Source: an uncultured Clostridia bacterium (GTDB lineage: Bacteria > Bacillota > Clostridia > Oscillospirales > Ruminococcaceae). Taken from it: 19,366 nt of DNA. Below are positions 8,283-15,890 of this stretch, piece by piece (the stretch's first letter is position 1; every line of letters begins with the position of its first letter). Location: assembly GCA_946183095.1 (NCBI GenBank), contig CAMHBE010000004.1, positions 1 through 19,366 of the forward strand, read 5' to 3'. The notes under the pieces were generated by a model. That model had not been told where the DNA came from and made no database searches. It saw only the letters and a program-made list of their open reading frames with translations. Position numbers and translations under genes: made by a program.

Positions 8283-9068
8283 ATGACTGCTGAAGTAATA
8301 CAGGGTATCATGATACCTTTTCTCGGCACTACGCTCGGTTCCGCCTGCGTGCTGCTGATGAAGGACCGTTTCAGCAAGGCGGTTGAGCGCGCACTGACGG
8401 GATTTGCGGCGGGCGTAATGGTCGCCGCGAGCGTATGGAGCCTGCTGATACCGGCGATCGAACAAAGTGAGGACAGTCTCGGAAAACTCGCGTTCATACC
8501 TGCGTCGGTTGGATTTCTTCTCGGTATCGGGTTCCTGCTGCTGCTCGACAAGCTGATACCGCACCTGCATCTGGACACCGACAAAGCGGAGGGACTGCGT
8601 TCAAAGCTGCCTGACAAGACGCTGATGCTGCTTGCGGTAACGCTGCACAACATACCGGAAGGCATGGCTGTGGGCGTGGTGTATGCGGGAATGATCTACG
8701 GGAGTTCGGAGATAACATCGGCGGCGGCGCTTGCACTTGCGATGGGTATCGCCATACAGAACTTCCCCGAAGGCGCTATCATCTCCATGCCGCTGCACGC
8801 TTCGGGAATGTCACGTTTCCGCGCGTTCATGTTCGGGACACTGTCCGGTGCGGTGGAACCTCTCGGGGCGCTGCTGACCATTGCCGCTGCGGGCATGATA
8901 ATCCCGGCAATGCCGTATCTTCTCAGTTTTGCGGCGGGCGCTATGATATATGTCGTTGTCGAGGAACTGATTCCCGAAATGTCTGCGGGCGAGCACTCAA
9001 ACATCGGCGTCATATCCTTTGCTGTGGGTTTCACCGTTATGATGGTACTTGACGTAGCACTCGGATAA
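8283..9068 (+). CDS. ZIP-family metal transporter
   Basis: A 261-residue ZIP transporter that brings divalent metal (zinc, iron or manganese) into the cytoplasm. It has about eight membrane segments. The metal-site helices are recognisable: 'LHNIPEGMAVG' (His122, Asn123, Glu126), 'IQNFPEGAIIS' (Asn160, Glu163) and an acidic pair 'VEELIPE' (Glu227-Glu228). The loop 'HLHLD' (94-98) is a short His-containing cytoplasmic loop. The sequence belongs to the ZupT/GufA side of the family; the substrate cannot be fixed from sequence. A strong ribosome binding site GGAGGGAG lies about 9 bases before the start. It is 78 bp after rnhA with no terminator between, so it is probably the last gene of the ATPase operon, ending at the terminator 9096-9126. 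Confidence 0.93.
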   Translation: MTAEVIQGIMIPFLGTTLGSACVLLMKDRFSKAVERALTGFAAGVMVAASVWSLLIPAIEQSEDSLGKLAFIPASVGFLLGIGFLLLLDKLIPHLHLDTDKAEGLRSKLPDKTLMLLAVTLHNIPEGMAVGVVYAGMIYGSSEITSAAALALAMGIAIQNFPEGAIISMPLHASGMSRFRAFMFGTLSGAVEPLGALLTIAAAGMIIPAMPYLLSFAAGAMIYVVVEELIPEMSAGEHSNIGVISFAVGFTVMMVLDVALG

Positions 9069-9088
9069 GAAACATATATCCATATCGC

Positions 9089-9126
9089 AAAAAACAAGAC
9101 CCTGCACCACTGCGGGGTCTTTTTTC
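9089..9126. terminator. Bidirectional terminator between the ZIP gene and the ftsK operon
   Basis: AAGACCCTGC (9096-9105) pairs with GCGGGGTCTT (9112-9121) with one G-U pair. A T run follows at 9120-9125 and an A run precedes at 9089-9094, so it can end both the rightward metal operon and the leftward ftsK operon. Confidence 0.85.
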
Positions 9127-9207
9127 TGTTAAACACCTTCGAGTCTCGTGCAGAAACGGAAAACAGGTGATGCAGGAAGTGACATCTGCGATGCAGCTGC
9201 GCCCGAT

Positions 9208-9312
9208 GTGGAGCGCGCCGCATATTGCTTCATTGCAAGTCTTTGCGTGTTCAGGCGGCGTACTACGCCGCCACGCCGTCGCGTGGCGCCCGCCGCGTAG
9301 GCGAAAAATCTC
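9208..9312 (-). repeat. Dispersed repeat element, copy B (inverted relative to copy A)
   Basis: Read on the minus strand, 9312-9287 gives GAGATTTTTCGCCT, one variable base, then CGCGGCGGGCG, and 9240-9208 gives ACTTGCAATG ... TATGCGGCGCGCTCCAC. These are the two ends of copy A in the same order. The middle differs from A but forms its own hairpins (for example CGCCACGC-GACG-GCGTGGCG). The element lies between the ftsK stop and the terminator at 9089-9126, so it is probably in the 3' untranslated part of the ftsK transcript. Confidence 0.75.
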
Positions 9313-9434
9313 TCGCCCTCTCGCCCCCTCTCTCGCTCTCTCGCGCTCTCTCGCCCTCTCTCGTCCTCTCTTCCCCTCTCTCGCCCTCTCGCTTCCGCTC
9401 TCTCGCGCTCTCTCGTCCTCTCTTCCCCTCTCTC
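9306..9434 (-). repeat. Purine/pyrimidine-biased GAGAGGG-type repeat tract
   Basis: About 130 bp of almost pure C/T on the plus strand (G/A with scattered C on the minus strand) made of variants of CGAGAGGG. It contains a longer internal duplication: GCTCTCTCGCGCTCTCTCG at 9335-9353 and 9397-9415, and TCGTCCTCTCTTCCCCTCTC at 9361-9380 and 9413-9432. It starts at the ftsK stop codon and runs into copy B, in the same relative position that the 29-bp repeats hold before copy A. Confidence 0.85.
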
Positions 9435-12400
9435 ACGCATCTTTATTCATCTTTCTTTCGTACCACTCCTGTTTGGTCATGATGACCTGACGGGGTTTGC
9501 TGCCCTCGAAGCCGCCGACAACGCCGAGCTGCTCCATGGTATCTATCAGGCGGGCAGCTCTGCCGTAGCCGAGTTTGAGACGGCGCTGGAGGTAGGAGGT
9601 GCTTGCCTGTCCCGCTTCTATTACAGCCTCTATGGCTTCGTCGAGCTTGTCGTCGTTCACATCTACGCCGCCGCCCTCATCATCATCCTTCGAGCCTTTG
9701 CCGCCCTTTTCGGCTTTCTGCGCGGCAAGTTCCGCCTGACGCTCGATCTCATCTATTACGCCCTGGTCGTAGTCGAGAATAAACGAATTCTTTATGAAAT
9801 CAACTACCCTCTCAACTTCCTTATCGCTCACCCAGCAGCCCTGCACTCGCATAGGCTTCGGCATCCCGACCGGCGCGTAGAGCATATCGCCCTTGCCGAG
9901 AAGTTTCTCGGCTCCCGCACCGTCTATTATCGTTCGGCTGTCCACCTGTGACGCAACTTTCAGCGCTATTCGGGACGGTATGTTCGCTTTTATGACACCA
10001 GTTACGACATTCACCGACGGGCGCTGTGTGGCTATTACAAGGTGCATTCCCGCCGCACGCGCCATCTGCGCAAGACGGCATATACTGTCCTCCACCTCGC
10101 CGGGGCTTGCCATCATCAGGTCGGCAAGCTCATCTATGAATATCACTATCTGCGGCATGGGTTCAAGATCGTCTCTCGTCTTTGCAAGCTTGTTGAAGCC
10201 CGTCAGATCGCGCACGTTGTGGTCGGAGAACATCTTGTATCTGTTCAGCATCTCCGTGACTGCCCATGCCAGCGCGCCTGACGCTTTCTTCGGGTCGGTC
10301 ACTACCGGTATCAGAAGATGCGGTATGCCATTATAGATCATGAACTCAACGGCTTTCGGGTCTATCATCAGCAGGCGCACTTCGTCAGGCGTCGAGCGGA
10401 ACAATATACTCATGATTATCGAGTTCACGCATACCGATTTACCGGAACCCGTAGTACCCGCAATAAGTATATGCGGCATCTTCGCTATGTCCGCAATAAC
10501 AATATCACCCGAAATGCTCTTGCCGAGCACCGCGCCGAGCTTGCTCTTTGTTTCGCGGAACTCCTTCGTATCGACCATTTCGCGGAACGGTACGCTCTCT
10601 ACAGTCTTGTTCGGCACCTCTATGCCGACCGCCGCTTTGTTCGGGATAGGCGCTTCTATGCGCACTCCCGCCGTTGCAAGGTTAAGCGCGATATCATCAA
10701 TAAGTCCCGTTATCTTCGATATCTTCACACCCGGCGCAGGCTGAAGCTCATATCGTGTGACCGACGGACCGCGCGCCGCTTCAAGAAACCTCGTTTCCAC
10801 GCCGAAACTTTTCAGCGTACTTACAAGTTTTTCCGCATTATGCGCTATCTCGGCGTTTATATCGTCGTCGGAACGCTCATGCACCACATCATTGAGCAGT
10901 TCGAGCGGCGGCAGGGTGTACTGGTCGCCGTCGGAAACTATCTCGTTCAGGTGGGTCTGACCGTTCGCATCCTCGGATATCACCGTTCCCAGCACCCTCG
11001 CGTTCTCCTCCGCAGCACGGGCACGTTCCTGCTGTTCACGGGTGAAATCCTTTATCGCTTCGACTATATCGGTCTGCGGCTTGTCCGCCGCGTCCGCGTT
11101 GCTTATCACTGTCTCCGATATTCCCGCAGGGGGTTCCGGCTTTACGGGCGCATGAGGTTCTTCCCACGGCGGCAGATCGTCGTCTGCTGCATTTACCGCC
11201 ACGCTTTCTGCTGCATTTTCCTGCACCGCATTTTCCGCAGTCTGCGCTTCCTGTTCATCCGCCGCGTAAATATCGTTATCCCGCTTTTCTTCCTCGGCGG
11301 CGTAGATGTCGTTGGCTGCCGCAAATGCCGCGTCGGCAGCCGCAAACGCATCGACCTGCGGCTCATATCCCGGCTTTGCCGCCGCGATCTCGGGGTCGAT
11401 AAGGCTTTCATGCTTCACAACAGGGTTGAGATGCTTCTCCGGTACAGTGCTGTCGTCCTCCGCCGCATACTTCGGCGCATCAGGGCGGTAAGGCTCCGCC
11501 GGTGCGCTGTCAACGGGGAATGCGGGAGGCTTGTCCATGGGGTTTCGGTCATATTTTACATTCAGATAATCTTTAAGGTCTTTCTGGAACTCGCTGCTCT
11601 CGCGCTTCTGCCTTGCGACCGGATCCGCCTTCACATTTTCCCGTTCCTTCGCGGCAGCTTCCTTCTTGTCATGCTCCGTGACCTCCTGCTGTGCGCCTGT
11701 GGTCACGCTCGCTATGGACTCAAACTTGCTGCGTCTGCGCTCCGCTGCGGTCTGTTCGGCTTCCGCACGCTTTGCGGCACGTTCCTCGTTCCTGCGCTCA
11801 CGGGCTTCGAGACGGCGCAGATGCTTCTCTTCCTCCAGCCTTCTCAGTTCAGGCTCTACGGCTTCTCTTTCCTCGCGCACCTGTTCACGGTGCTCCTTGA
11901 GCTTGTCCGCAGGCTTTTTCATTGCAGAGAACAGGTCTCCGAGAGACTTGTCCGATATCACCATTATCGCTACGAATACCACGAGCGCAAGAATAATGAT
12001 AGCACCTATCTGCCCGAACATCAGCAGCGGTATGCCCAGCAGCAGACCGACAACGCCGCCGCCGGACAGCTCCTTGCCCTTGTCGTAGTGATATGCCACC
12101 GTCGCTCCGAAGCTGTTTTCCGCAGCTTCCGGATCTCCGATAGTTCCCACAAATATGACCTGAGCCGCCGCACTCAGCAGCAGCAGAAACAACAGCAGCT
12201 GCACCATGCGCTTCGCGACCGTCGCGCGCGTAAGATCTGCCGATATCATCACAGCTATGTACATCAGAACGGGTCCCGTGAGGAACACCGTTATCCCGAA
12301 CATCCCATGCAGGAACGCGTGTATGGAATCCCACACCGACGGTTCTTCCGCAGCAGAGTTCCCGATTATTGCAAACGCAAGCACCAGCAGACCCGCCGCA

Positions 12401-12507
12401 AACATAAATACGGATATGGTGTGCCGCCGTTTCTTATTCGCACGCATAAGCTCGGCATTGCGCTTTTCCGCAGCGCCCGCCGACTGCTTCTTTTTTGTTT
12501 CCGCCAT
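9433..12507 (-). CDS. ftsK: DNA translocase FtsK/SpoIIIE
   Basis: A 1024-residue membrane-anchored, ATP-driven double-stranded DNA pump acting in chromosome segregation at the septum and, in spore formers, into the forespore. The N-terminus (about 30-190) has four membrane helices. A long charged Ala/Glu-rich linker (about 195-560) includes a heptad-like '[19 protein letters not shown]' stretch and two [16 protein letters not shown] repeats. The motor follows, with Walker A GTTGSGKS (684-691, Lys690) and Walker B '[12 protein letters not shown]'. The C-terminal winged-helix gamma domain (about 950-1010, '[21 protein letters not shown]') recognises oriented DNA sequences. The long linker makes it larger than B. 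subtilis SpoIIIE (about 790 residues). AGGAG precedes the start. Neighbours tepA and ylzJ match the SpoIIIE locus of Bacillus; whether it serves division, sporulation or both is not visible. It is 51 bp after uppP. Confidence 0.96.
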   Translation of the reverse strand: MAETKKKQSAGAAEKRNAELMRANKKRRHTISVFMFAAGLLVLAFAIIGNSAAEEPSVWDSIHAFLHGMFGITVFLTGPVLMYIAVMISADLTRATVAKRMVQLLLFLLLLSAAAQVIFVGTIGDPEAAENSFGATVAYHYDKGKELSGGGVVGLLLGIPLLMFGQIGAIIILALVVFVAIMVISDKSLGDLFSAMKKPADKLKEHREQVREEREAVEPELRRLEEEKHLRRLEARERRNEERAAKRAEAEQTAAERRRSKFESIASVTTGAQQEVTEHDKKEAAAKERENVKADPVARQKRESSEFQKDLKDYLNVKYDRNPMDKPPAFPVDSAPAEPYRPDAPKYAAEDDSTVPEKHLNPVVKHESLIDPEIAAAKPGYEPQVDAFAAADAAFAAANDIYAAEEEKRDNDIYAADEQEAQTAENAVQENAAESVAVNAADDDLPPWEEPHAPVKPEPPAGISETVISNADAADKPQTDIVEAIKDFTREQQERARAAEENARVLGTVISEDANGQTHLNEIVSDGDQYTLPPLELLNDVVHERSDDDINAEIAHNAEKLVSTLKSFGVETRFLEAARGPSVTRYELQPAPGVKISKITGLIDDIALNLATAGVRIEAPIPNKAAVGIEVPNKTVESVPFREMVDTKEFRETKSKLGAVLGKSISGDIVIADIAKMPHILIAGTTGSGKSVCVNSIIMSILFRSTPDEVRLLMIDPKAVEFMIYNGIPHLLIPVVTDPKKASGALAWAVTEMLNRYKMFSDHNVRDLTGFNKLAKTRDDLEPMPQIVIFIDELADLMMASPGEVEDSICRLAQMARAAGMHLVIATQRPSVNVVTGVIKANIPSRIALKVASQVDSRTIIDGAGAEKLLGKGDMLYAPVGMPKPMRVQGCWVSDKEVERVVDFIKNSFILDYDQGVIDEIERQAELAAQKAEKGGKGSKDDDEGGGVDVNDDKLDEAIEAVIEAGQASTSYLQRRLKLGYGRAARLIDTMEQLGVVGGFEGSKPRQVIMTKQEWYERKMNKDA

Positions 12508-12558
12508 TTTATATCTCCTTTGAGCGTTTCATCAGGCATGACGCCTGACCCAAAGCTG

Positions 12559-13422
12559 TTACATTATAGTTAACCGTGTGCCTGTGACCGTTTCGTAAAT
12601 GCCGGTGCCGATGCAGGCAAGTCCCAGCAAAAGCGTGTATATCCCGAATATCTTGAACTTATCGTGCTTTATTATCACCTGCACCAGCTTGATGCAGGCA
12701 AAGCCCACTACTGCGGCAGTTACCGCGCCGACGGCAAGCACAGGGACGTTCATCTGCACATCCGTTCCGATAAGGTCTTTCGCTTCAAGCACCGCGCTGC
12801 CGAGTATCGCGGGGATCCCCAGTATGAACGAGAATGCCACCGCCGTATCTCTCGCAAGCCCGCAGAACAAGCCCGCGGACACCGTGCTTCCCGACCGGCT
12901 CACACCGGGGAACAGCGCAAACACCTGAAACATTCCCACGGTGAGCGCATCCCGCACTCTTATATCCTTACCGGTCTTCATTCCTTTCACGCACGAGTCT
13001 GACAGCATCAGGACTATTGATGTGAATATAAACGCACACCCCTCGAATATTATATCGCTGTCAGACGCGGGATTCGTGAAGAAATCCTTCACCAGCGCAA
13101 ACGGCACCAGCAGCAGTGTTGCGATGATAACGGCACACATCATGCGCCTGTTATCGTTCATGCCCTTCCATCTGAACCGTCCGCGAAAAATATCGGCTAT
13201 CGAAAGAAAAAACTCCTTCACCATACCCCAAATACGCCCCCAGAACGCCGCGAATACAGCGACGAGAGTTCCGAGGTGAAGAACCACGGATGTGAGCATC
13301 CCGGCATCTTCGACGTTCATGAAATGCTGTGCAACGGACAGATGTCCGGAGCTTGACACCGGCAGGAACTCGGTAAGTCCCTGAATGATGCCCTGTATTA
13401 TCATTTTTATGTATTCGTCCAT
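12559..13422 (-). CDS. uppP: Undecaprenyl-diphosphatase UppP (BacA)
   Basis: A 287-residue integral membrane enzyme that dephosphorylates undecaprenyl pyrophosphate to recycle the lipid carrier of peptidoglycan precursors; overproduction of the family gives bacitracin resistance. Both family signatures are present: 'TEFLPVSSSGHL' (17-28, with Glu18 and His27) and 'PGVSRSGST' (172-180, with Arg176). The helix pattern and the length fit the family (about 270-290). The frame stays open to 13665, but I place the start at 13422 because the protein family begins there (MDEYIKMIIQG) and GAGGT lies upstream; 13425 is an alternative ATG. The upstream in-frame extension consists of repeat sequence. It lies between ylzJ and ftsK, all on the minus strand. 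Confidence 0.95.
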   Translation of the reverse strand: MDEYIKMIIQGIIQGLTEFLPVSSSGHLSVAQHFMNVEDAGMLTSVVLHLGTLVAVFAAFWGRIWGMVKEFFLSIADIFRGRFRWKGMNDNRRMMCAVIIATLLLVPFALVKDFFTNPASDSDIIFEGCAFIFTSIVLMLSDSCVKGMKTGKDIRVRDALTVGMFQVFALFPGVSRSGSTVSAGLFCGLARDTAVAFSFILGIPAILGSAVLEAKDLIGTDVQMNVPVLAVGAVTAAVVGFACIKLVQVIIKHDKFKIFGIYTLLLGLACIGTGIYETVTGTRLTIM

Positions 13423-13431
13423 CATATACCT

Positions 13432-13529
13432 CATTACCTTGCTTTTTAGTGGCGAGCGCCACTCGCTTACACGCGTCCTGACTTTCTGCATATCGAAACC
13501 TGCGACCGCGCCCATTACCTTGCTTTTTA
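13432..13529. repeat. 17-bp direct repeat flanking an 81-bp unit upstream of uppP
   Basis: CATTACCTTGCTTTTTA occurs at 13432-13448 and 13513-13529, identical, 81 bp apart. The copy nearest uppP overlaps its ribosome binding region. Between the copies lies a small hairpin (GTGGCGAGCGCCAC). Because 81 is a multiple of three, the unit leaves the upstream reading frame open. It looks like a small inserted or duplicated repeat unit. Confidence 0.7.
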
Positions 13530-13579
13530 TCAGCCCCCGAGGGTTGCAGCGCCGCAAGTCTGCACAACAAAGGGAGTGG

Positions 13580-13671
13580 TGCGGTATGCTATACTTGTGC
13601 GGGCGACGGGGAGGTGCAGTGCCTCTTGCTTCCCACCCTGCCCCGTCGGTACCGCCGTACAGCATACCGCA
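13580..13671. repeat. Nested palindrome 1 in the ylzJ-uppP gap
   Basis: Outer arms TGCGGTATGCT (13580-13590) and AGCATACCGCA (13661-13671) pair perfectly over 11 bp. Inside, GCGG (13599-13602) pairs with CCGC (13652-13655), and CGACGGGG (13604-13611) pairs with CCCCGTCG (13641-13648). This gives a long rod of about 92 nt. It abuts palindrome 2 without a gap. It encodes nothing recognisable. Confidence 0.85.
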
Positions 13672-13745
13672 ACCTGTTTGTCAAGGGGGAGGCTCCAAAA
13701 AAATTTTCACGGAAAATTATTTTGGAGTACCCTTGACAAACAGGT
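13672..13745. repeat. Long palindrome 2 in the ylzJ-uppP gap
   Basis: ACCTGTTTGTCAAGGG (13672-13687) and CCCTTGACAAACAGGT (13730-13745) pair over 16 bp without a mismatch. After a small asymmetry the pairing resumes through CTCCAAAA...TTTTC against GAAAA...TTTTGGAG, leaving a loop of about 3-4 nt. It begins about 12 bp after the ylzJ stop in the direction of transcription. No T run follows on either side, so it is not a classical terminator; terminal-inverted-repeat-like DNA or an RNA processing or stability element are possible. Confidence 0.85.
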
Positions 13746-13757
13746 AACGACCGGTCA

Positions 13758-13946
13758 TCATTGCAGCTTCTTCCCCGGCTCATATCTGGCATCAAGGAAT
13801 AGTCTCGGGTCGGTGGAGATAAGCCTTGTCACGCTCTTTCCGTCGGTCTCTACGATACCGCCCGGCACTTTCCGGTATTGCGGCACCCGCAGGGTGTCCA
13901 TATTATAGAATATGTCCGAAAGGCTCACGATAGAATGTATCAGCAT
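13758..13946 (-). CDS. ylzJ: YlzJ-like protein
   Basis: A 62-residue protein of unknown function. It resembles the YlzJ-like family: a short N-terminal hydrophobic segment, a central '[18 protein letters not shown]' and the characteristic ending '[12 protein letters not shown]'. Its position supports the call: in Bacillus, ylzJ sits between tepA and spoIIIE, and here it follows the tepA homologue, with uppP then ftsK downstream. The ATG overlaps the tepA stop by 7 bases (ATGCTGA), with GGGAGG about 9 bases upstream, so translation is probably coupled to tepA. No catalytic motif or membrane segment is evident. Confidence 0.8.
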   Translation of the reverse strand: MLIHSIVSLSDIFYNMDTLRVPQYRKVPGGIVETDGKSVTRLISTDPRLFLDARYEPGKKLQ

Positions 13947-14656
13947 TCCTTTTCGCCTCCCGTTCCCGCGTTTTTCTCATCTATCAGTTCATACAGGCAC
14001 TTTATTGCATCGGAAAGCCCGCCGAGGCGGTCGATAAGTCCGAGCTCCACAGCGGTCTCGCCGTCCACGACGGAACCCACATCCATGACCAGCTCGTCCT
14101 TTTTCATCATCAGCTCTCTGAAATGCTCCGCCGGGATGCGGGAATTACGCGTAACGAAGCTCGTTATCCTGTCCTGCATCCTGTCGAAATATGAAAGTGT
14201 CTGCGGGATACCCAGCACAAGCCCGTTCATCCTTACCGGGTGTATGGTCATTGTCGCTGTGGGGACTATGAAACTGCGCTTTGCACAGACGGCAAGCGGA
14301 ACGCCTATGGAATGCCCGCCGCCCACGACTATGGAGACTGTGGGAGTTTCCATGCTCGCGATCAGCTCGGCTATCGCAAGTCCCGCTTCGACATCGCCGC
14401 CGACGGTATTCAGTATCATCAGCAGTCCTTCTATGGACTTATCCTGTTCTATTGCAACGAGCGCCGGTATAACGTGCTCATATTTGGTGGTCTTATTCTG
14501 CGGGGGCAGGATATAATGCCCCTCGATCTCGCCTATCACTGTCAGGCAGTGTATCAGGTGGTCGGCGTTATGGGACGCGGTAAAGCCGTTGTCGGAGTCA
14601 TCTTCCGTCACGGCATCCTGCTCTTCTTCTCTTTTTTCGTCTTTATCTTCGGACAT
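13940..14656 (-). CDS. tepA: ClpP-fold serine protease, TepA type
   Basis: A 238-residue member of the ClpP/crotonase-fold peptidases, TepA branch. In B. subtilis TepA is a cytoplasmic protein linked to translocation of secreted proteins. The N-terminal 35 residues are highly charged and divergent from ClpP. The catalytic core shows '[20 protein letters not shown]' (78-97), nucleophile Ser116 in '[11 protein letters not shown]' and His139 in 'TIHPVR'; the third triad member probably lies in '[24 protein letters not shown]', as in ClpP. The frame is open further up, but the start at 14656 is preferred because GGAGG lies just upstream and it falls downstream of the promoter at 14729-14757. It is the first gene of tepA-ylzJ-uppP-ftsK and overlaps ylzJ by 7 bases. 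Confidence 0.9.
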   Translation of the reverse strand: MSEDKDEKREEEQDAVTEDDSDNGFTASHNADHLIHCLTVIGEIEGHYILPPQNKTTKYEHVIPALVAIEQDKSIEGLLMILNTVGGDVEAGLAIAELIASMETPTVSIVVGGGHSIGVPLAVCAKRSFIVPTATMTIHPVRMNGLVLGIPQTLSYFDRMQDRITSFVTRNSRIPAEHFRELMMKKDELVMDVGSVVDGETAVELGLIDRLGGLSDAIKCLYELIDEKNAGTGGEKEC

Positions 14657-14728
14657 ACTGCACCTCCGATGCCGCAATTTCGGCATTATGCAGTTATTAT
14701 CCGATGTCCGGGCGCAAATATACATTTT

Positions 14729-14757
14729 ATTATACCACAATCCCGTAAAAAATGCAA
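14729..14757 (-). promoter_or_regulatory. Sigma-A promoter for the tepA operon
   Basis: On the minus strand TTGCAT (14757-14752) is 17 bp from TATAAT (14734-14729), which is preceded by TGG, an extended -10. The leader of about 65 nt contains a small hairpin (ATGCCG/CGGCAT) upstream of the tepA ribosome binding site. Confidence 0.8.
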
Positions 14758-14793
14758 GATTTTTTGTGCGTTCGGGAAAAATTAAAAAAACGA

Positions 14794-14822
14794 TTGATTT
14801 ATATTAAAAAGTATGGTATAAT
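14794..14822 (+). promoter_or_regulatory. Sigma-A promoter for metA
   Basis: TTGATT (14794-14799), a 17-bp spacer and TATAAT (14817-14822) with an extended TGG motif just before it. It is divergent from the tepA promoter and gives a leader of about 70 nt. Confidence 0.8.
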
Positions 14823-14832
14823 AATGTCAGAA

Positions 14833-14879
14833 TATTGTCCGCCGTTACCCTGCCCGATGCGGGAAAACAGCGGACAATA
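14833..14879 (+). promoter_or_regulatory. Hairpin in the metA leader
   Basis: TATTGTCCGC (14833-14842) pairs perfectly with GCGGACAATA (14870-14879), and an inner CCCG-ATG-CGGG hairpin lies at 14853-14863. It starts close to the predicted transcription start and ends 11 nt before the AGGAGA ribosome binding site. I see no SAM-I riboswitch or T-box consensus. It could stabilise the mRNA 5' end or control translation; function unknown. Confidence 0.55.
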
Positions 14880-14901
14880 CCACATGAAACAGGAGAGAAC
14901 T

Positions 14902-15834
14902 ATGCCGATAAATATACCGAGCGGCTTACCCGCGTATAACATACTTCAGAACGAGAACATCTTTGTAATGCCGAGTGAGCGTGCGCTTACCCAGGATATC
15001 CGTCCCCTCAGAGCAGCGATATTCAACCTGATGCCGAAAAAGATAGAGACAGAGACACAGCTCCTGCGTCTGATGAGCAACACGCCTTTGCAGGTGGATA
15101 TAACGCTCCTGCGCACGGAAACGCACACCTCACGCCATACCGCCGCAGAGCATCTCGACACGTTCTACAAGACTTTCGACGAGATCAAGGACGAGTATTT
15201 CGACGCGCTGATAATCACCGGCGCGCCCGTCGAGAAGTTCGATTTTGAGGATGTGACGTACTGGGACGAGCTTTGCGATATCATGGAATGGTCAAAATCC
15301 CACGCCTACTCGTGCCTGCACATCTGCTGGGGAGCTTTCGCGGGACTGTACTACCACTACGGCATACAGAAAGTGAACCTCGACCGCAAGATGTTCGGGG
15401 TGTTCCCACACAAGTTCGCAAATCCCAACCACCCCATGTTCAAAGGCTTTGACGACGTGTTCTATGTTCCGCACTCCCGCCACTCCGCGGTGAACATCGA
15501 CGATATCCGTGATTGCCCGAAGCTCACGCTGCTCGCATATTCCGATATCGCAGGGATGTACGCGGCTGCCGACAAGACAGGCAGACAGATATTCATTACC
15601 GGTCACGGTGAGTATGACCGCGATACGCTGAAAAACGAGTATCTGCGCGATCAGGCAAAGGGGCTCACCGATGTGGGACTGCCTTACGGATATTTCCCGG
15701 ACGACGACCCGGAGCAGACCCCGCCTTTCGTGTGGCGCGCCGCCGCAAGCCTTATGTATTCAAACTGGCTCAACTTCGTGGTATATCAGGAAACACCTTT
15801 CGATATCACGAAAATACCGCCGCTTGAGATATGA
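14902..15834 (+). CDS. metA: Homoserine O-acetyltransferase (MetA family)
   Basis: A 310-residue MetA-family acyltransferase that activates the homoserine hydroxyl, the first committed step to methionine. Key residues fall on the E. coli numbering: nucleophile Cys142 in 'LHICWGAFAGL', His235 and Glu237 in 'ITGHGEYDRD'. Position 111 is Glu ('ITGAPVE'); in Bacillus cereus MetA, Glu111 confers acetyl-CoA rather than succinyl-CoA use, so O-acetylhomoserine is the likely product. The start at 14902 is chosen because AGGAGA (14891-14896) precedes it and the conserved N-terminus MPINIPSGLPA begins there; upstream in-frame ATGs lie within the leader hairpin or promoter. It is monocistronic: its own promoter and leader hairpin precede it and a terminator follows directly. 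Confidence 0.95.
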   Translation: MPINIPSGLPAYNILQNENIFVMPSERALTQDIRPLRAAIFNLMPKKIETETQLLRLMSNTPLQVDITLLRTETHTSRHTAAEHLDTFYKTFDEIKDEYFDALIITGAPVEKFDFEDVTYWDELCDIMEWSKSHAYSCLHICWGAFAGLYYHYGIQKVNLDRKMFGVFPHKFANPNHPMFKGFDDVFYVPHSRHSAVNIDDIRDCPKLTLLAYSDIAGMYAAADKTGRQIFITGHGEYDRDTLKNEYLRDQAKGLTDVGLPYGYFPDDDPEQTPPFVWRAAASLMYSNWLNFVVYQETPFDITKIPPLEI

Positions 15835-15840
15835 TGATAT

Positions 15841-15890
15841 AAAAACGGTGAGACTGCTTCCGGCAGTCCCACCGTTTTTATTTTTTTATC
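15841..15890. terminator. Bidirectional terminator between metA and the HAD-fusion gene
   Basis: AAAACGGTG and GACTGC (15842-15857) pair with GCAGTC and CACCGTTTT (15863-15879) around a short loop, with T runs to the right (15876-15887) and an A run to the left (15839-15845). The stop codon of the leftward gene lies inside it. Confidence 0.9.

Noticed and set aside
10318..12573. A 751-residue open frame antisense to ftsK
   Set aside because: It lies wholly across the FtsK coding sequence, has an Arg/His/Tyr-rich composition typical of antisense frames, and lacks any recognisable domain or ribosome binding site.
13425..13665. N-terminal extension of UppP to 13665
   Set aside because: It is encoded by repeat and palindrome sequence, has no family similarity, and a ribosome binding site supports the start at 13422.
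14823..14901. SAM riboswitch or T-box upstream of metA
   Set aside because: The leader is only about 70 nt with one hairpin; it is too short and lacks the junction or specifier features of those classes.
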